From Bog-756 sp963845485 (GTDB lineage: Bacteria; Actinomycetota; Acidimicrobiia; Acidimicrobiales; RAAP-2), in assembly GCA_963845485.1 (NCBI GenBank), contig CAWJSI010000012.1, positions 269,477 to 333,476 of the forward strand: a stretch of DNA of 64,000 bases. The letters run 5' to 3'. The notes under the pieces are model-generated. The model had not been told where the DNA came from and did no database searches. It worked only from the letters and a program-made list of their open reading frames with translations. Below are positions 50,645 to 61,135 of this stretch, in pieces; within the stretch, counting starts at the first letter, position 1, and each line of letters starts with the position of its first letter. A program made the position numbers and the translations under genes.

Positions 50645-53494
50645 TCACGTCGTGAGACTCGCCCGGCGGGTCACTTCGGCGGCGAGGGCGGCTCGATTGG
50701 TGACGTCGAGCTTGTCGAACACGTGGCGCAGATGGGTGTTGACGGTGTGCGGAGAGATGTGGAGGCGGCCGGCAACTTCTTTGTTGGTGAGGCCTTCGGC
50801 GACGAGCTTGGAGACGGCGAGCTCCGTGGCGGTGAGGCTCTCCCAGCCGGTGGTGGCGCGCAGTCGTGGTCCACGGACGCCGCGTCGCACACCGAGGCGC
50901 CTCAGTTCCGCGCCGGCCCGTGCGGCCCAGGCTGGGGCGCCCATGGTGTCGTAGTGCTTCAGCGCTTCGAGGAGCAGGGGCTTCGCCTCTTCCTTGCGTC
51001 CGGCGGCCGCGAGGACCGATCCGGCGTCCTCGCACGTGTCAGCGAGGTTCACTGGTCGGTCACCAGTGCGAGCGATCGCCACGGCCTCGAGCATCAGTTC
51101 AGGGTCACCGTCGACGAGGCCCCGACAACGTAGGGCGGAGCTCTGCACGGTCGGCACCTCGGCCAAGGCCGCGCCGTTCTCGATGAGTGCCGTCACCCCG
51201 TTGGCGAGCTCGGGGTCGCCTCGGGCCAACGCCAGCCGCGTGAGCGGAGGTCCCAGGTCACGGTGGAAGTAGCGGTTGTCGAGCTCCGCATCGCGGAGCC
51301 AGAAGTTACGGAGAAGCTCGTAAGCCCGGGCGTGGTCGTCGGCCGCTTCGGCCAACCGGGCGGCGGCGACCGCGATCGATTCGGCGCCGAAACAGGGAGT
51401 CTCGCTCGACAGCTCGGCTTCGAAAGGCGCGAGCAGCTCCTCGGCGCGCCGCCGGTCGCCCTCTCCTATGGCGATGGTGGCGAGATGCGCGTTGGCGGGA
51501 GCGACCAGGATTCGCAGCCCTTGCTCCTGGGCCACTCGAAGGCCGGCGGTCAGCCCGATGCGAGCGTCATCCCACGCCCCGGTCAGGAACTGTGTGGTCG
51601 CCGCCATGATCATGGTGTCTCCCAGGAACCGCGGCGACGCGAGCTCGTCGTACTCGTCGAGGGCGTCGTCGAACGCGGCGGACGCTTCGCTGAAGCGGTC
51701 CGCATCGGCGAGCGCCATGGCGTGGAAGTATTTGGGGTGGCGAAGCCGGGTGGCGAGATCCTGCGATGTCGCCGCCAGGGCAACGGCGCGGCCGGTGAGA
51801 TCGAGCGCCTCGCCGTATCGGCCTCGGCGCCCCACCGCCTTCGCTAGAGTGGTCAGGCTCCAGACGATCAACTCGCCGTCATCGGCGTGTTCGGCGATGC
51901 TGAGCGCCCGGTGCGCGGTGTCCTCACCGGTGACGATGTCACCAGCGAGCTGGAGGCCGATGCTGGCCTGTGCCAGCACGAGCGCCTGAGCTTCCGCGGA
52001 GAGGTCGGATGTCTCGGCCAGCGTTGACTCGGCCCGAACGATGAGTTCGGCAGCGCGGTTCTGCATCGACAACGCGGACACGAGCCGCAGGCGGAGTGGG
52101 ACGTCGACATCGCCACGGTGCCGACGATCGAGCACCGCTTCGGCTCGTTCCGCGGCCTCGGCCACCCGCCCTGCCCGCAACAGCGCGTCGACGAGCTCGG
52201 CGGACACCAGATCAGCGTCGTCGTGACCGGCCGGCAGCAAGGATTCGGCGCGAACCAGGAGCTCGACGGTCACCGGTGGTGCCACCGGAGCTGTCTCCTG
52301 GGCGGCGCGCCGCAGCCAGTTCACAGCCTCGAGATCGCCTCGGGTCGCGCCCCGGGCGAGATGATCAGCGACCTGCAAGACGTCCGAGCCGGAGTCGGCC
52401 AACGCGGTTGCCGCATCCCGGTGGAGGGCTTGGCGCACCGGCCGCGGCATGTCCTGGTAGACGGCGTCGTGAACGAGCTCGTGGCGGAACACCACATCCT
52501 CACCCCGCTCGCCGAGGACGCCGCTCCGGAAGGCCTCAACGAGGTCGGCCATGACGTCGCTGGCCGGCCGATGGGTGATCGATGCCAGATCGCGAACCGT
52601 CGCGGTGTCTCCCAGCACGGCCGTGAACCGCAGCATCTCCAGGGTCGAATCCGGAAGATACCGAAGTCGTCGCACGACGAGCTCGCGAAGCGAATCGGGA
52701 AGCTCGGACAACTCGAGAGTCCCCGGCCCATCACTGGCGGATCGCGAGCCCGTTTCCGCGAGCGCGGCGAGGATCTCCCGGACCCACATCGGGTTCCCGG
52801 CCGCCTTGTCGAGAGCCCCGATCAGCTGTGGCTCGCACGGGCCACCGAGCTCGGCACACGCGAGCGCAGTTACCTCCTCCGAGGACAGCGCGCCGAGCTG
52901 CACGAGGTGAGCGTCGACCCCCAGGTCATCGAGGAGCTGGTCCAGCTCGGCGGACCGGGGTGACGGGCGTATCGACACGATGAGCACGAGCGGCTCGTGG
53001 ACCAGTCGATGCGTCAGCGCGCGCACCGCCAGCAGTGTCGAGCTGTCGGCCCAATGCAGGTCTTCGAGCACGAGGACGACCGGGCCATCGCCACACTGCG
53101 CCTCGACGTAGGCGACGACGTCCTCCACGATCCGGTAGCGAAGATCCGTGAGCGAACCCGACGATGCCTCGGTGGTGTCCGTCTCTCCCATCAACAGCCG
53201 GCCGATCGCTGCTCACGACGGATCCGATGAGCCACGCCGCAGACCTAAGGCATCAACGACCGCCCCAAACGGGCGGGAGCGCTCGAATGGATGTGCCGCG
53301 CCTGCAAGCACCAACGCCCCCCGAGCAAGGCCTTCCTCGACCGCGACGTCAACCAGGCTGGTCTTGCCAATGCCGGCATCGCCCTCCACGATCAACGTGG
53401 CTGAGCGCCCGTCGCCGAGACCATCGAGGAGGCGGCGCACCATGGCGATCTCGCGATCGCGCCCCACCAGCGCGATCTCGACCGAATCCGTCAC
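50645..53494 (-). pseudogene. LAL-type LuxR family regulator, copy 2, nonsense mutation
   Basis: Reads in one frame for 949 codons except for a TGA at 53213-53215, where copy 1 has CGA (Arg, in SSDPSRAAIGRL). The N-terminal 93 residues, including Walker A GDAGIGKTS, are thus cut from an 849-residue remainder starting at ATG 53194 that holds Walker B, the helical repeats and the LuxR HTH. Copy 1 has Arg here but a frameshift 266 bases closer to the start, so each copy preserves what the other has lost. Confidence 0.85.
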
Positions 53495-53676
53495 AAGCCG
53501 ACTGTACCGAACGACGGACCACGGGCCGGTGCCCGACTGAAGGCCCGGCTCTGTGCTGTCGTGTCGCCATTCGGGCCACAGCCGTTGCGGTTTGCGACCG
53601 TGTGGGTGTCGAGAATGTCATCCGACTACCTTGGCCAGGACTTTCCTGGAATGGCCCGGGAAGGCGAAACTCGGCC

Positions 53677-53868
53677 ATGGCCCTCTCGTTCCTCTACCTC
53701 GCCTTCATCAGAATTCTCCAGTTGGTGCGGCCTGGGCCGGCGAGACGGGGATGAGTTGGCGATCGAGGTAGTCATGCTCCGTCACGAGGTGGCGGTACTC
53801 CGTCGCCAGGTGGTCCGGCCGGCCTTGGAGCCTCAGGATCGAGCGCTATTCGCCGGGTTGAGTCGACT
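53677..53868 (+). pseudogene. IS481-like transposase N-terminal remnant, copy 2
   Basis: Same remnant as at 45279-45470: MALSFLYLAFIRILQLVR, the shared frameshift, then DELAIEVVMLRHEVAVLRRQV and truncation after LFAGLSRL. Region 53869-54149 between it and the IS110 element shows no gene I can support. Confidence 0.7.
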
Positions 53869-54259
53869 CATGGACCGAAGGCGTCGAGATGCTCACCGGG
53901 TTCGGGGCGACAGTCGTTGAGTACGTCGATGAACCCGAGGCCATCGAGTTCAGGCAAAGCGAAAACACCAGGTGCGAACGTTTGGCCGCCAAGGCTGCGG
54001 TTTCGCCCACGCCAGTGATCTGAGAAGGGGCACAGCGGGCGGGACTGCCATGCAGATATTGCCTGCCCCTGAGCGAATCCTCTTTGAGTCAAGAGGGCAA
54101 TTTCGGGGCCATTCGGGCGCGACGAGGCAGAGGGCCCTCGAGGGCCACTGGTGCCTAGAATTAGATGGGTCCGGGAGTGACTTCGCCGAAGAGCCGGTCG
54201 TCAGGGTGTGGAGCCGGTCACGCAGGCTATGAGTCGTTCCCGCTTGTCCTCCCGGACCC

Positions 54260-55282
54260 CTACTTGTGTGCGTCGATGAGGAGCTGGCGATAGACGGCGT
54301 TGCTGACCTGTCGCTTGAGCGACCGGATGGCTTCCCGCTTGGTCTTGCCCTCGGCCACCTTCTTCTCGAAGTAGACCCGGCCCTCGGAGTCCTTCTGGCG
54401 GATCTGGCAGATGGCCACCATGTGGACAGCGTGGTTGAGCTGGCGGTTGCCCCGGCGGCTGAGGCGATGGGTGATCCTTCCTCCGGAGGAGTGTTCGATG
54501 GGGGCCACACCGGCATAGGAAGCGAACTGGTCCCGGTTGCTGAACCGACGGACGTCACCGGTGTAACCGATCAGGGCGCAGGCCAGGATGGGCCCGACGC
54601 CATAGAGATCGGTCAGCGATGTTCCTGACGCCTTGACCGCATCTTTGATGCGCTTGTGGGACACCTTCAGCTGTGCATCCAGCCGCTCCACATCGTCGAG
54701 CAACTCATGGGCCAAGTCATATCGGATCTGCTCCACTGGCGTCATTGGGTCGAAGTCATTGAGGAGCCTCATGGCATCAGAAGCGTTGAGTTCCTTGGAG
54801 ATTCCACCTGGTGTCAGATTGATCAGCGCAGCATGGAGACGGGACACGATGATGTTCCGGAGCCTCCCGATCTCGTTGTTCCGCTTGGCCAGGAGGCGCA
54901 GGACCTCTCGATGGTTGGCCGGCTCGACCGACCGGAGCCCGGGCGAGCGCAGAGCAGCGATGGCCACCGACAGGGCGTCGTTCGGATCGTTCTTGTCGGA
55001 CTTCCCGGTGCCGAGCACCCGCACCCGTGAGGCCAGCGTTGCCGGCACATCCAGGACGAGCTCGCCTGCCCCGACCAACTGCTGGGACAATAGGTAGCCC
55101 ATCCCTCCGGCCGACTCGACAGCCCACGTTCGCTCACCGAGCGGCTCGGCCCAGGCCAGCAGCTTCGCCGTCTGCTGGCAGGTGGCCCGGACCTTGACCT
55201 CAGCCAGCTTCTGTTCGTCACCGCTGATGGCCACAGCCGTGTGGGACGCCTTGTGAGGGTCGATCCCGATGATTACCGTCAT
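54260..55282 (-). CDS. IS110-family recombinase (type D), copy 2
   Basis: Encodes the same 340 residues as 45861-46883 as far as I can compare; the few base differences (for example in the Pro-Gly-Gly region and around Ser-Arg-Leu) are silent. DEDD residues and the Transposase_20 Ser region are intact, so either copy could be active. Confidence 0.93.
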   Translation of the reverse strand: MTVIIGIDPHKASHTAVAISGDEQKLAEVKVRATCQQTAKLLAWAEPLGERTWAVESAGGMGYLLSQQLVGAGELVLDVPATLASRVRVLGTGKSDKNDPNDALSVAIAALRSPGLRSVEPANHREVLRLLAKRNNEIGRLRNIIVSRLHAALINLTPGGISKELNASDAMRLLNDFDPMTPVEQIRYDLAHELLDDVERLDAQLKVSHKRIKDAVKASGTSLTDLYGVGPILACALIGYTGDVRRFSNRDQFASYAGVAPIEHSSGGRITHRLSRRGNRQLNHAVHMVAICQIRQKDSEGRVYFEKKVAEGKTKREAIRSLKRQVSNAVYRQLLIDAHK

Positions 55283-55507
55283 GAGTACCTCCTTCGTCGT
55301 TGATTAGGGACGCGGGGGCACTCCTGGTTGGGATCTTGTGCACGTTCCTCTTTCGAGCCACCCGTGGCAAGGTCCAGACGAGAAGCCACTCGTTAGAAGG
55401 CCAGTCAGCCGGAGCCGACGGCAGGCACTTCGAGAGCTAACCCATCTGGACCTCTAAACGCTACGAATTGATCGTGGCGTCTGCTCATAAGTCTCAACCA
55501 GGCACTT
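55283..55507 (-). ncRNA. Candidate bridge-RNA region at the left end of IS110-D, copy 2
   Basis: Matches 46884-47107 except one extra G in a G-run near the recombinase and one C/T change. The terminal CAGGCACTT (55499-55507) is again repeated inside (55422-55430). Identity between copies shows that neither has adapted to its own flank. Confidence 0.45.
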
Positions 55508-55759
55508 TGAGGGCGGTCCTCGGGCGTCAATGTTCAAACTGATAGTGCCGATTCCAAGCTATTTCCAAGTATCACCCAGGGCGAAGACTGGGCATGTTGG
55601 GATCACTGATCTGGATGTCGGCTTACCGGACGATCACGACCCGCCCTACGATCCAGCCAGAGGCCCGGCCAGCACCTATCAACCGGTCTAAGGGGCATCA
55701 GGTCGACGCTGACTGGTACTTTTAGGGGCCTCATTTCTGGGGAAGGGGCGGGATAGCAA

Positions 55760-57872
55760 ATGGTGGCTACAGATCTACTGTCAGCCAAACTCCCATATCC
55801 TCAGGAGTCCGTCGCTCCACCAACGGACTCGGGCTCTAAACGCAGATTCCTGGGTGCCGTGCTGATCGGTATCGGCGTGGTGGCCATTCCGTACCTCTGG
55901 ATCCTCTGCGACCTCTGGACCCGCTCTCCAAGTTTGCTACGCACGGCCCAATCGGACGGCTACGCCAGCAACTTCTACGACCTACAGGCGCGGGCAATGT
56001 TCCACGGACACCTTTTCGTGGCTAACGGTTCGCTGGCCGAAGAGGCATTCGTACACGATGGTCACCAATACACCTACTTCGGCATATTCCCTTCCATCTT
56101 GCGAATGCCGGTGCTGCTGATTACGAGCCGGCTGGACGGACAACTCACCGCCCCATCGATGCTCCTGGCGTGGTCGGTTACCGCCCTCTTCGTCTCCTTG
56201 CTGGTGTGGCGCATCCGGATCATGGTTCGAGGACCTGTCGTTCTTGGCCGTGCCGAAGCGGCGTCGTATGGAGTATGGGTGGCCACCGTCATGGGCGGTT
56301 CGGTGTTGATGGCCCTGGCATCGAGTCCTTGGGTGTTCACCGAGGATGTGGCCTGGAGTGTGGCGCTAACGGTCGGGTGCCTGTTCACCCTGCTCGGCGT
56401 GCTGGAACGACCCTCATGGGGACGAGTGACTGGGTCGGGCACGTTGATTCTGGCCGCGAGCCTGACCCGAGGATCCACCGGGTACGCCTGTGTGCTCGGT
56501 GCCGTTCTGGTTGCCGCGTGGTTCGGTGTCAATCGAAAAGACACAGCGAACCGTCGGTGGGCCCTACCCATCCTGGTCGCCGGCCTCATCCCCCTTGCGG
56601 CCAGTTGCGTCGTCAATTATGCGAAGTTTCGAATTCTCTTCGGCCTCGCCGCATCCGATCAGTTGGTCTACACGGCGAGTCACTTCAAGGGCAGTTACTT
56701 CGGATTGCACTATCTCCCCAGCACCCTGCTGGCCTACTTCGGACCGGCAGGACTCAAACTGACCTCGGCTTTCCCCTTCATCACATTCCCCACCAACCGG
56801 GCCCATGGCGTGGGCGGCATCACGTTGTGGGGCAGCGACTGGATCGCCAGCGTCACGACAGCCATGCCTCTACTCTTTGTTCTGGCCCTGTGGGGGACGA
56901 TCACCACCGTCCGACCCCGCGGCGGCACGTCATCGGCTCGTATCCGAATCGTCTTAGCTACCGCAGCCGCGGCGGGCGTTACCGTGATGGTCTACGGATG
57001 GGTCGCCAACCGGTTCATCGGCGACCTCCTCCCGGTCCTCATAGTGGCCAGCGCCGTTGGCATGGTCGACCTCTGGCGACGACTGAGCACCCTCCGCCCA
57101 GCACTGCGCCGGTGGACGTTGGTTGCCATCACCGCACTCGGACTCTTCGGGATCGCAGCTAACGTCGGAGTCGCCATCTCCTACCAGACCGTGTGGTCGA
57201 GTCAGCAAGTCCGAAACTTCGCCGAATTCCAGAACACCATTAGCGGGATCACCGGCCACCCGCTGCGCTCGTCGGTGATGCAAGGCGATGCGCTCTCGGT
57301 CCGAGCCCCTACTGGCCAATTCGTTCATCGCCGGCGATTGCGAGGGCCTCTATCTGGCCAATGGGCTCTTCTACGGCGCCCCCTTCACGAAAACAGCCAC
57401 GCCCTTCCAGAAGATTGTGCTTCAGAACTTGGGTTGGGTTCCGGTCGAACGCGGCACATCGATCCGCCACACTGTGGACGTCGCCATCCACTCGCCGGTT
57501 GCCGGTTCGAGTGGTTCAGTTCCCCTGGCCACCATCGGCGGTGACCAACCCAGTGTGCTGACGATGAAGCCGGCTGGATCCGGGACGATCCAGTTCGTCA
57601 TGACGGGCCCATCCGGGACGTCGACGAGCAAGCCGATGGCTGTCGATGTGGGAAAGACCTATCGACTTTCGGTTGTCCTGGACACCTACCTCCACTCGTT
57701 CTCCATCGGTACATCGCAAGGCCAGGAGTTCAAGGGCTACCTGCTCAGCTCGGGGCCGGCGGTGATTGATAGTTCGAGCCCCAGCCCCTCTACACCTCAA
57801 CAGATCACGGTTGTGGAGCAAGGACGTCCAGAGCCCCTCCCACCAGGTTCTCTGTGCCAGAAACTTCGTTAG
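55760..57872 (+). pseudogene. Polytopic glycosyltransferase-like (GT-C/ArnT-type) membrane protein, frameshifted near its C-terminal domain
   Basis: ATG 55760, after GGAAGGGG. The first frame encodes about ten membrane helices (FLGAVLIGIGVVAIPYLWIL, VATVMGGSVLMALASSPWVF, WALPILVAGLIPLAASCVV, and others), with an exoloop GYASNFYDLQARAMFHGHLFV bearing an Asp typical of GT-C mannosyl/arabinosyl-type transferases. At about 57290-57330 the frame changes, and a periplasmic beta-rich domain continues (LLANSFIAGDCEGLYLANGLFYG ... EFKGYLLSSGPAVID) to TAG 57870-57872. Total about 700 residues when repaired. Sugar donor and acceptor unknown. The region appears less GC-rich than the core genes, suggesting transfer. 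Confidence 0.7.
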
Positions 57873-57975
57873 TGCATGAAGGTCACGTACCGCAGCATTC
57901 GCCCCTAATCTCCTGGGTGTTGAGCGGGATTGACCTCCGGCGATACGGCTATCACATAACGCCGGATCCGAGTTG

Positions 57976-58731
57976 CTAGATCGTAGACTCACCGGACGCG
58001 CTAGAAAGCACTGTCGAGATGGGTACAGCCTGACCAGGTAGCGGAAGAGTCACCGCTTCCCCCCACCTGCTCCACTTGACGGTCTCACTGATCTGTCGAT
58101 CGCTGGCTGACAACTCCACGGGAAGTGTCTTTCCGGCGGAGGTTACATAGAGAGTCGCCGGAACCTTCTTGCCTCCGGTCGGACCAGACACATGTCCGAC
58201 GACCGGAGTCACTTTGACCCCGTGGAGAGTCGTCTCCGGCCGGGCCGTGAAAGGGCCTAGGAATGAGACGTTGTGAAAGTCCGACGCCAGCGTGACCGAT
58301 GCGCTGACCGCACCGAAGTACGACGATGCTGAGGGTGGGATCGAGATCCATTGGCCGGCGAACTCTTGCGGATTCGATGTCTGTAGCTGGAAGTAGTTGG
58401 AAATCGCTGCCGCATCGCCATTGATGTACGCCATGTTGTTGGCGACCAGTACGGTCGATCGTGCTCCATCACTGTCGATGACCTGCCGCCCCTCAGTAAC
58501 GCCAATATCATTGACCATGGACAGGGTGTGACCGGAACCGTGGCCGGTACTCACTTCATGGACCCAGCCACTACTGAGGGCGTTGCTTAACGCTGCCCGC
58601 ACTAATGCACCAGGTGGCACTGTTGAGCCGAAAGAGCTGGACGATGGAGTAAGAGCCGTACCCATAACAGCCAGTGAGACGATGGAGGCAGCCACAAGCA
58701 ATCGTCTGGTCCCGCGGTTTGGCGAGGTCAC
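57976..58731 (-). CDS. Secreted protein, LprG/LppX-like in layout
   Basis: A 251-residue protein with a signal peptide (about 8-36, RRLLVAASIVSLAVMGTALTPS) but no lipobox Cys. The mature part is beta-rich (WVHEVSTGHGSGHTLSMVNDIGVTEGRQVIDSDG; YFQLQTSNPQEFAGQWISIPPSASSYFGAV; KKVPATLYVTSAGKTLPVELS), matching the half-barrel shape of actinobacterial LprG/LppX-type carriers, which bind lipids. Such secreted proteins are frequent in Acidimicrobiia. Convergent with the glycosyltransferase-like gene, so cell-envelope function is possible but unproven. Confidence 0.6.
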   Translation of the reverse strand: MTSPNRGTRRLLVAASIVSLAVMGTALTPSSSSFGSTVPPGALVRAALSNALSSGWVHEVSTGHGSGHTLSMVNDIGVTEGRQVIDSDGARSTVLVANNMAYINGDAAAISNYFQLQTSNPQEFAGQWISIPPSASSYFGAVSASVTLASDFHNVSFLGPFTARPETTLHGVKVTPVVGHVSGPTGGKKVPATLYVTSAGKTLPVELSASDRQISETVKWSRWGEAVTLPLPGQAVPISTVLSSASGESTI

Positions 58732-58911
58732 TTCAAGACCTTCGACCAGTTACTCGGTGATCTTGAGGTTCCCCTGATCACAGAGCTTGTCATGCGGCTG
58801 CTGACGGTCCGCAGTGACCCTGTCCCATACCGCCGGGAGAGTGGCCCCTGCGGCATTTCGGCCACACTCTGCCAGACATCGGTGCCATACCCCTGAGGTT
58901 GGTTCCCGTCC

Positions 58912-59535
58912 TTAGGCCGCAGCCTTGAAATCGGTCCGATGCCTCCGATGTCGTTTCAGCATTACTCCGGTCAGAATCGCAACTGAGATCAGTCCAAGAA
59001 CAAGAATCAGGATGTCCTCAGTCGAGCGGTGACCCGTGGTAACCCGCCCCGCTCCATATGCAGTTGCGGCAACCGACCAGGCGAAGGCGGTCGCGGCAAT
59101 GAAGTTCCAGACTGCGAACTGGGTGAACTTCATCCGTGCCGTTCCTGAGATCATCGCCGGAGTAAAGAACACGGCCATCCGACCCCATTTCTCGTAGGTG
59201 CGCTCGCCCTTATCCATTAGCTTCTGACGACCCGCCTGTCTCTTGCCAGGTCGAGCCAGTAGGGCATTCCCCCATCTGGTTCCGACGTAGTACCCGAGCA
59301 GCCCACCAACCTCTCCACCAATGGCTCCGATGACAATTATGGCGGTCAGATTCAGATTGCCCTGACTCGCCCCCACGGCCGCCGCACCAATCGCGGCAGT
59401 ACCAATAGCGGGGACTCCGGCCCACGACGCCATTACGGCAAAAAACAGGACCAGGTATTGCCACCAGTTGTCGCCCATCGGGGTTGAAGCGGAGGACGAA
59501 GCCATCAGCCCCGATCCCGCCATCAAGGCGTGCAT
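58912..59535 (-). CDS. DedA/VTT-domain membrane protein
   Basis: A 207-residue membrane protein with the DedA/SNARE-associated pattern: WWQYLVLFFAVMASWAGVPAIGTAAIGAAAVGA, then GAIGGEVGGLLGYYVGTRWG (re-entrant loop with conserved Gly and Glu) and KWGRMAVFFTPAMISGTARMKFTQFAVWNFIAA, where the DedA FxxR-type residues are replaced by Met-Lys. DedA proteins flip lipid carriers such as undecaprenyl phosphate. The gene sits between the secreted protein and IS110 element B. Confidence 0.75.
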   Translation of the reverse strand: MHALMAGSGLMASSSASTPMGDNWWQYLVLFFAVMASWAGVPAIGTAAIGAAAVGASQGNLNLTAIIVIGAIGGEVGGLLGYYVGTRWGNALLARPGKRQAGRQKLMDKGERTYEKWGRMAVFFTPAMISGTARMKFTQFAVWNFIAATAFAWSVAATAYGAGRVTTGHRSTEDILILVLGLISVAILTGVMLKRHRRHRTDFKAAA

Positions 59536-59648
59536 CTGCCTGACTCCTCGGGATCGGTGGCTGCGACAACAAGATTCTGGCTTATTGAGTGTCGCCAGCG
59601 CACTCAGCGTAAACGCTCAGGGTGCCCCCTAGCAGTGACACTGTCCTT

Positions 59649-59893
59649 GAGGGTCCACCGCTGTCCGGCTGGTCCTCAATAGCTTCGGGAGCACTGGAGG
59701 ATTCGGTCTGACTTGAAGAATCATGAGGCGCCTTCGGGTGTCGTCGACCGGGACCTTCCAGTCAGCACATTGACAACGGCACGCCCCGTCTCCGAGGTGG
59801 GTGATTGGTCAGGACTGCGCCAACAGTCCCGACCGCCCGTCGCTCCGATCCGAGACGGCCGTGCCACCCCTCAACCGCGTAAGGAAGGAAGGG
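59649..59893 (+). ncRNA. Candidate bridge-RNA region of IS110 element B
   Basis: About 245 bases. The UUCG-capped stem at 59727-59742 is GGCGCC-TTCG-GGTGTC, keeping all six pairs although one base differs from element A. The long hairpin GGTCAGGACTG...CAGTCCCGACC has one mismatch that is paired in A. A 7-mer ACATTGA (59767-59773) matches the element's right end (61138-61144), a weak donor-guide candidate. Position relative to the recombinase is that of IS110-group bridge RNAs. Confidence 0.5.
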
Positions 59894-60943
59894 ATGGCCA
59901 TGACCATCGTAGAAGCTCCCCCCGGCATCACGGGTGGTGTCGACACCCACCTCGACACCCATGTAGCCGCGGCACTCGACCCACTGGGCCGCCTCGTCGG
60001 CACGGAGTCCTTCGCTGCCGATGCCGCTGGCTTCAAGGCCCTGCTGGCCTGGCTTGAGGAGTTCGGCCAGGTGGACAAGGTCGGTGTCGAGGGCACCGGT
60101 TCCTATGGAGTGGGACTGGCTCGATTCCTGCGCCGCAAGGGCGTCGAAGTGATCGAGGTCAACCGGCCCAACCGTCAGGCCAGGCGCAACCACGGCAAGT
60201 CCGATCCCCTTGATGCCGTCGAAGCGGCCCGGGCGGTCATCAGTGGCCGAGCACTCGGAACAGGCAAGACCAAAGACGGTCCCGTCGAGGCCATCCGAGT
60301 ACTCGTCGTGGCCAAGCGCTCAGCCCGTCAGGCTCGGGTGAAGGCCATCGTCCAGATGCGCCATCTCGTCATCACCGCCCCTGACCAGCTGCATTCCCGC
60401 CTGAAGGGCCTGACGGTCACGGCACTGGTGGCTGAGTCAGCCAAGCTGCGAGCCACCCGAGCGTCGGATCCGGTGACAGCGGCCACCAAGGCATCGCTTA
60501 GTTCGCTGGCCCACCGAATCCAGGCCCTCGAGGCCGAGCTCGATGAGCTGAACGAGCAGATCGAGTCGCTGTTGCTCGCCACCGCGCCCGACCTTATGGC
60601 CAGGTTCGGAGTCGGGCCCGACACTGCGGCATCCCTTTTGGTGGCCGCCGGTGACAACCCCGAACGCCTCCACTCCGAGGCAGCGTGGGCGCACCTCTGC
60701 GGGGTTTCCCCCGTTCCGGCCGATTCCGGGAAGAACGCCGGTCACCTACGCCGGCACCAGGGTGGTGACCGCCAGGCCAACAGCGCACTCTGGCGCATCG
60801 CCATGGTGCGCATCGCACACGACCCCGAGACACGTATGTACTTCGACCGTCGAGTGAAGGAAGGCCGGACCAAGCGGGACATCATCCGGATCCTTCAGCG
60901 CTACATCGCCCGCGAGGTCTATCGCTACCTCCCTCGCGGCTGA
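59894..60943 (+). CDS. IS110-family recombinase, element B
   Basis: A 349-residue recombinase. DEDD residues: GVDTHLDTHVAAALD (about 15), VGVEGTGSYGVGLARFLRR (Glu, about 67) and GKSDPLDAVEAARAVI (about 101). Coiled middle region EAELDELNEQIESLLLA (about 215). Transposase_20 part FGVGPDTAASLLVAAGDNPERL and SPVPADSGKNAGHLRRHQGGDRQAN with the candidate catalytic Ser. ATG 59894 after AAGGAAGGAAGGG was chosen over GTG 59801, which lies within the structured RNA region. It may also act on element A, whose own recombinase is broken. Confidence 0.95.
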   Translation: MAMTIVEAPPGITGGVDTHLDTHVAAALDPLGRLVGTESFAADAAGFKALLAWLEEFGQVDKVGVEGTGSYGVGLARFLRRKGVEVIEVNRPNRQARRNHGKSDPLDAVEAARAVISGRALGTGKTKDGPVEAIRVLVVAKRSARQARVKAIVQMRHLVITAPDQLHSRLKGLTVTALVAESAKLRATRASDPVTAATKASLSSLAHRIQALEAELDELNEQIESLLLATAPDLMARFGVGPDTAASLLVAAGDNPERLHSEAAWAHLCGVSPVPADSGKNAGHLRRHQGGDRQANSALWRIAMVRIAHDPETRMYFDRRVKEGRTKRDIIRILQRYIAREVYRYLPRG

Positions 60944-61118
60944 ATCCCCGGCCCGTGGGTCTGGCTCACCCCCTAACTGTCGTCCTTCGGGGCTGACTTA
61001 CCGGCGACCCGCCGACCCACGATCCGGGCTCTCTTCCACCAAGACGCGTGACTTCATAAGAGCATGCCCTCGCTGAGCGATTGGCTCATCACTGTTTTGT
61101 CCGCTGTCTTCACCCCGG

Positions 61119-61135
61119 AGCCCCTCGAAGGGGCT
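61119..61135 (+). terminator. Hairpin near the right end of IS110 element B
   Basis: AGCCCCT-CGA-AGGGGCT, 7-bp perfect arms, followed by TGACATTGAT. It corresponds to the hairpin at 49689-49705 with a changed loop, so the stem is conserved while the loop is not. Confidence 0.45.

Larger units (their letters stand above)
49724..55507. repeat. 5.8-kb direct repeat, copy 2
   Basis: Second copy of the block at 41325-47107, same orientation. Left edge joins the right end of IS110 element A; right edge is again the left end of the type D IS110. Differences from copy 1 include the loss of the extra A in the LAL gene, a new stop in that gene, one extra G in each of two non-coding runs (near 54028 and 55315) and scattered substitutions. 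The first 475 bases (49724-50198) hold no recognisable gene, as in copy 1. Confidence 0.95.
54150..55507 (-). mobile_element. IS110-family element, type D, copy 2
   Basis: Counterpart of 45751-47107, with intact recombinase. The left end at 55507 is followed by TGAGGGCGG, unlike the CCGGGCGCC after copy 1, which fixes the element edge at CAGGCACTT. The structured segment after the stop (54167-54259) is retained. Confidence 0.75.
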
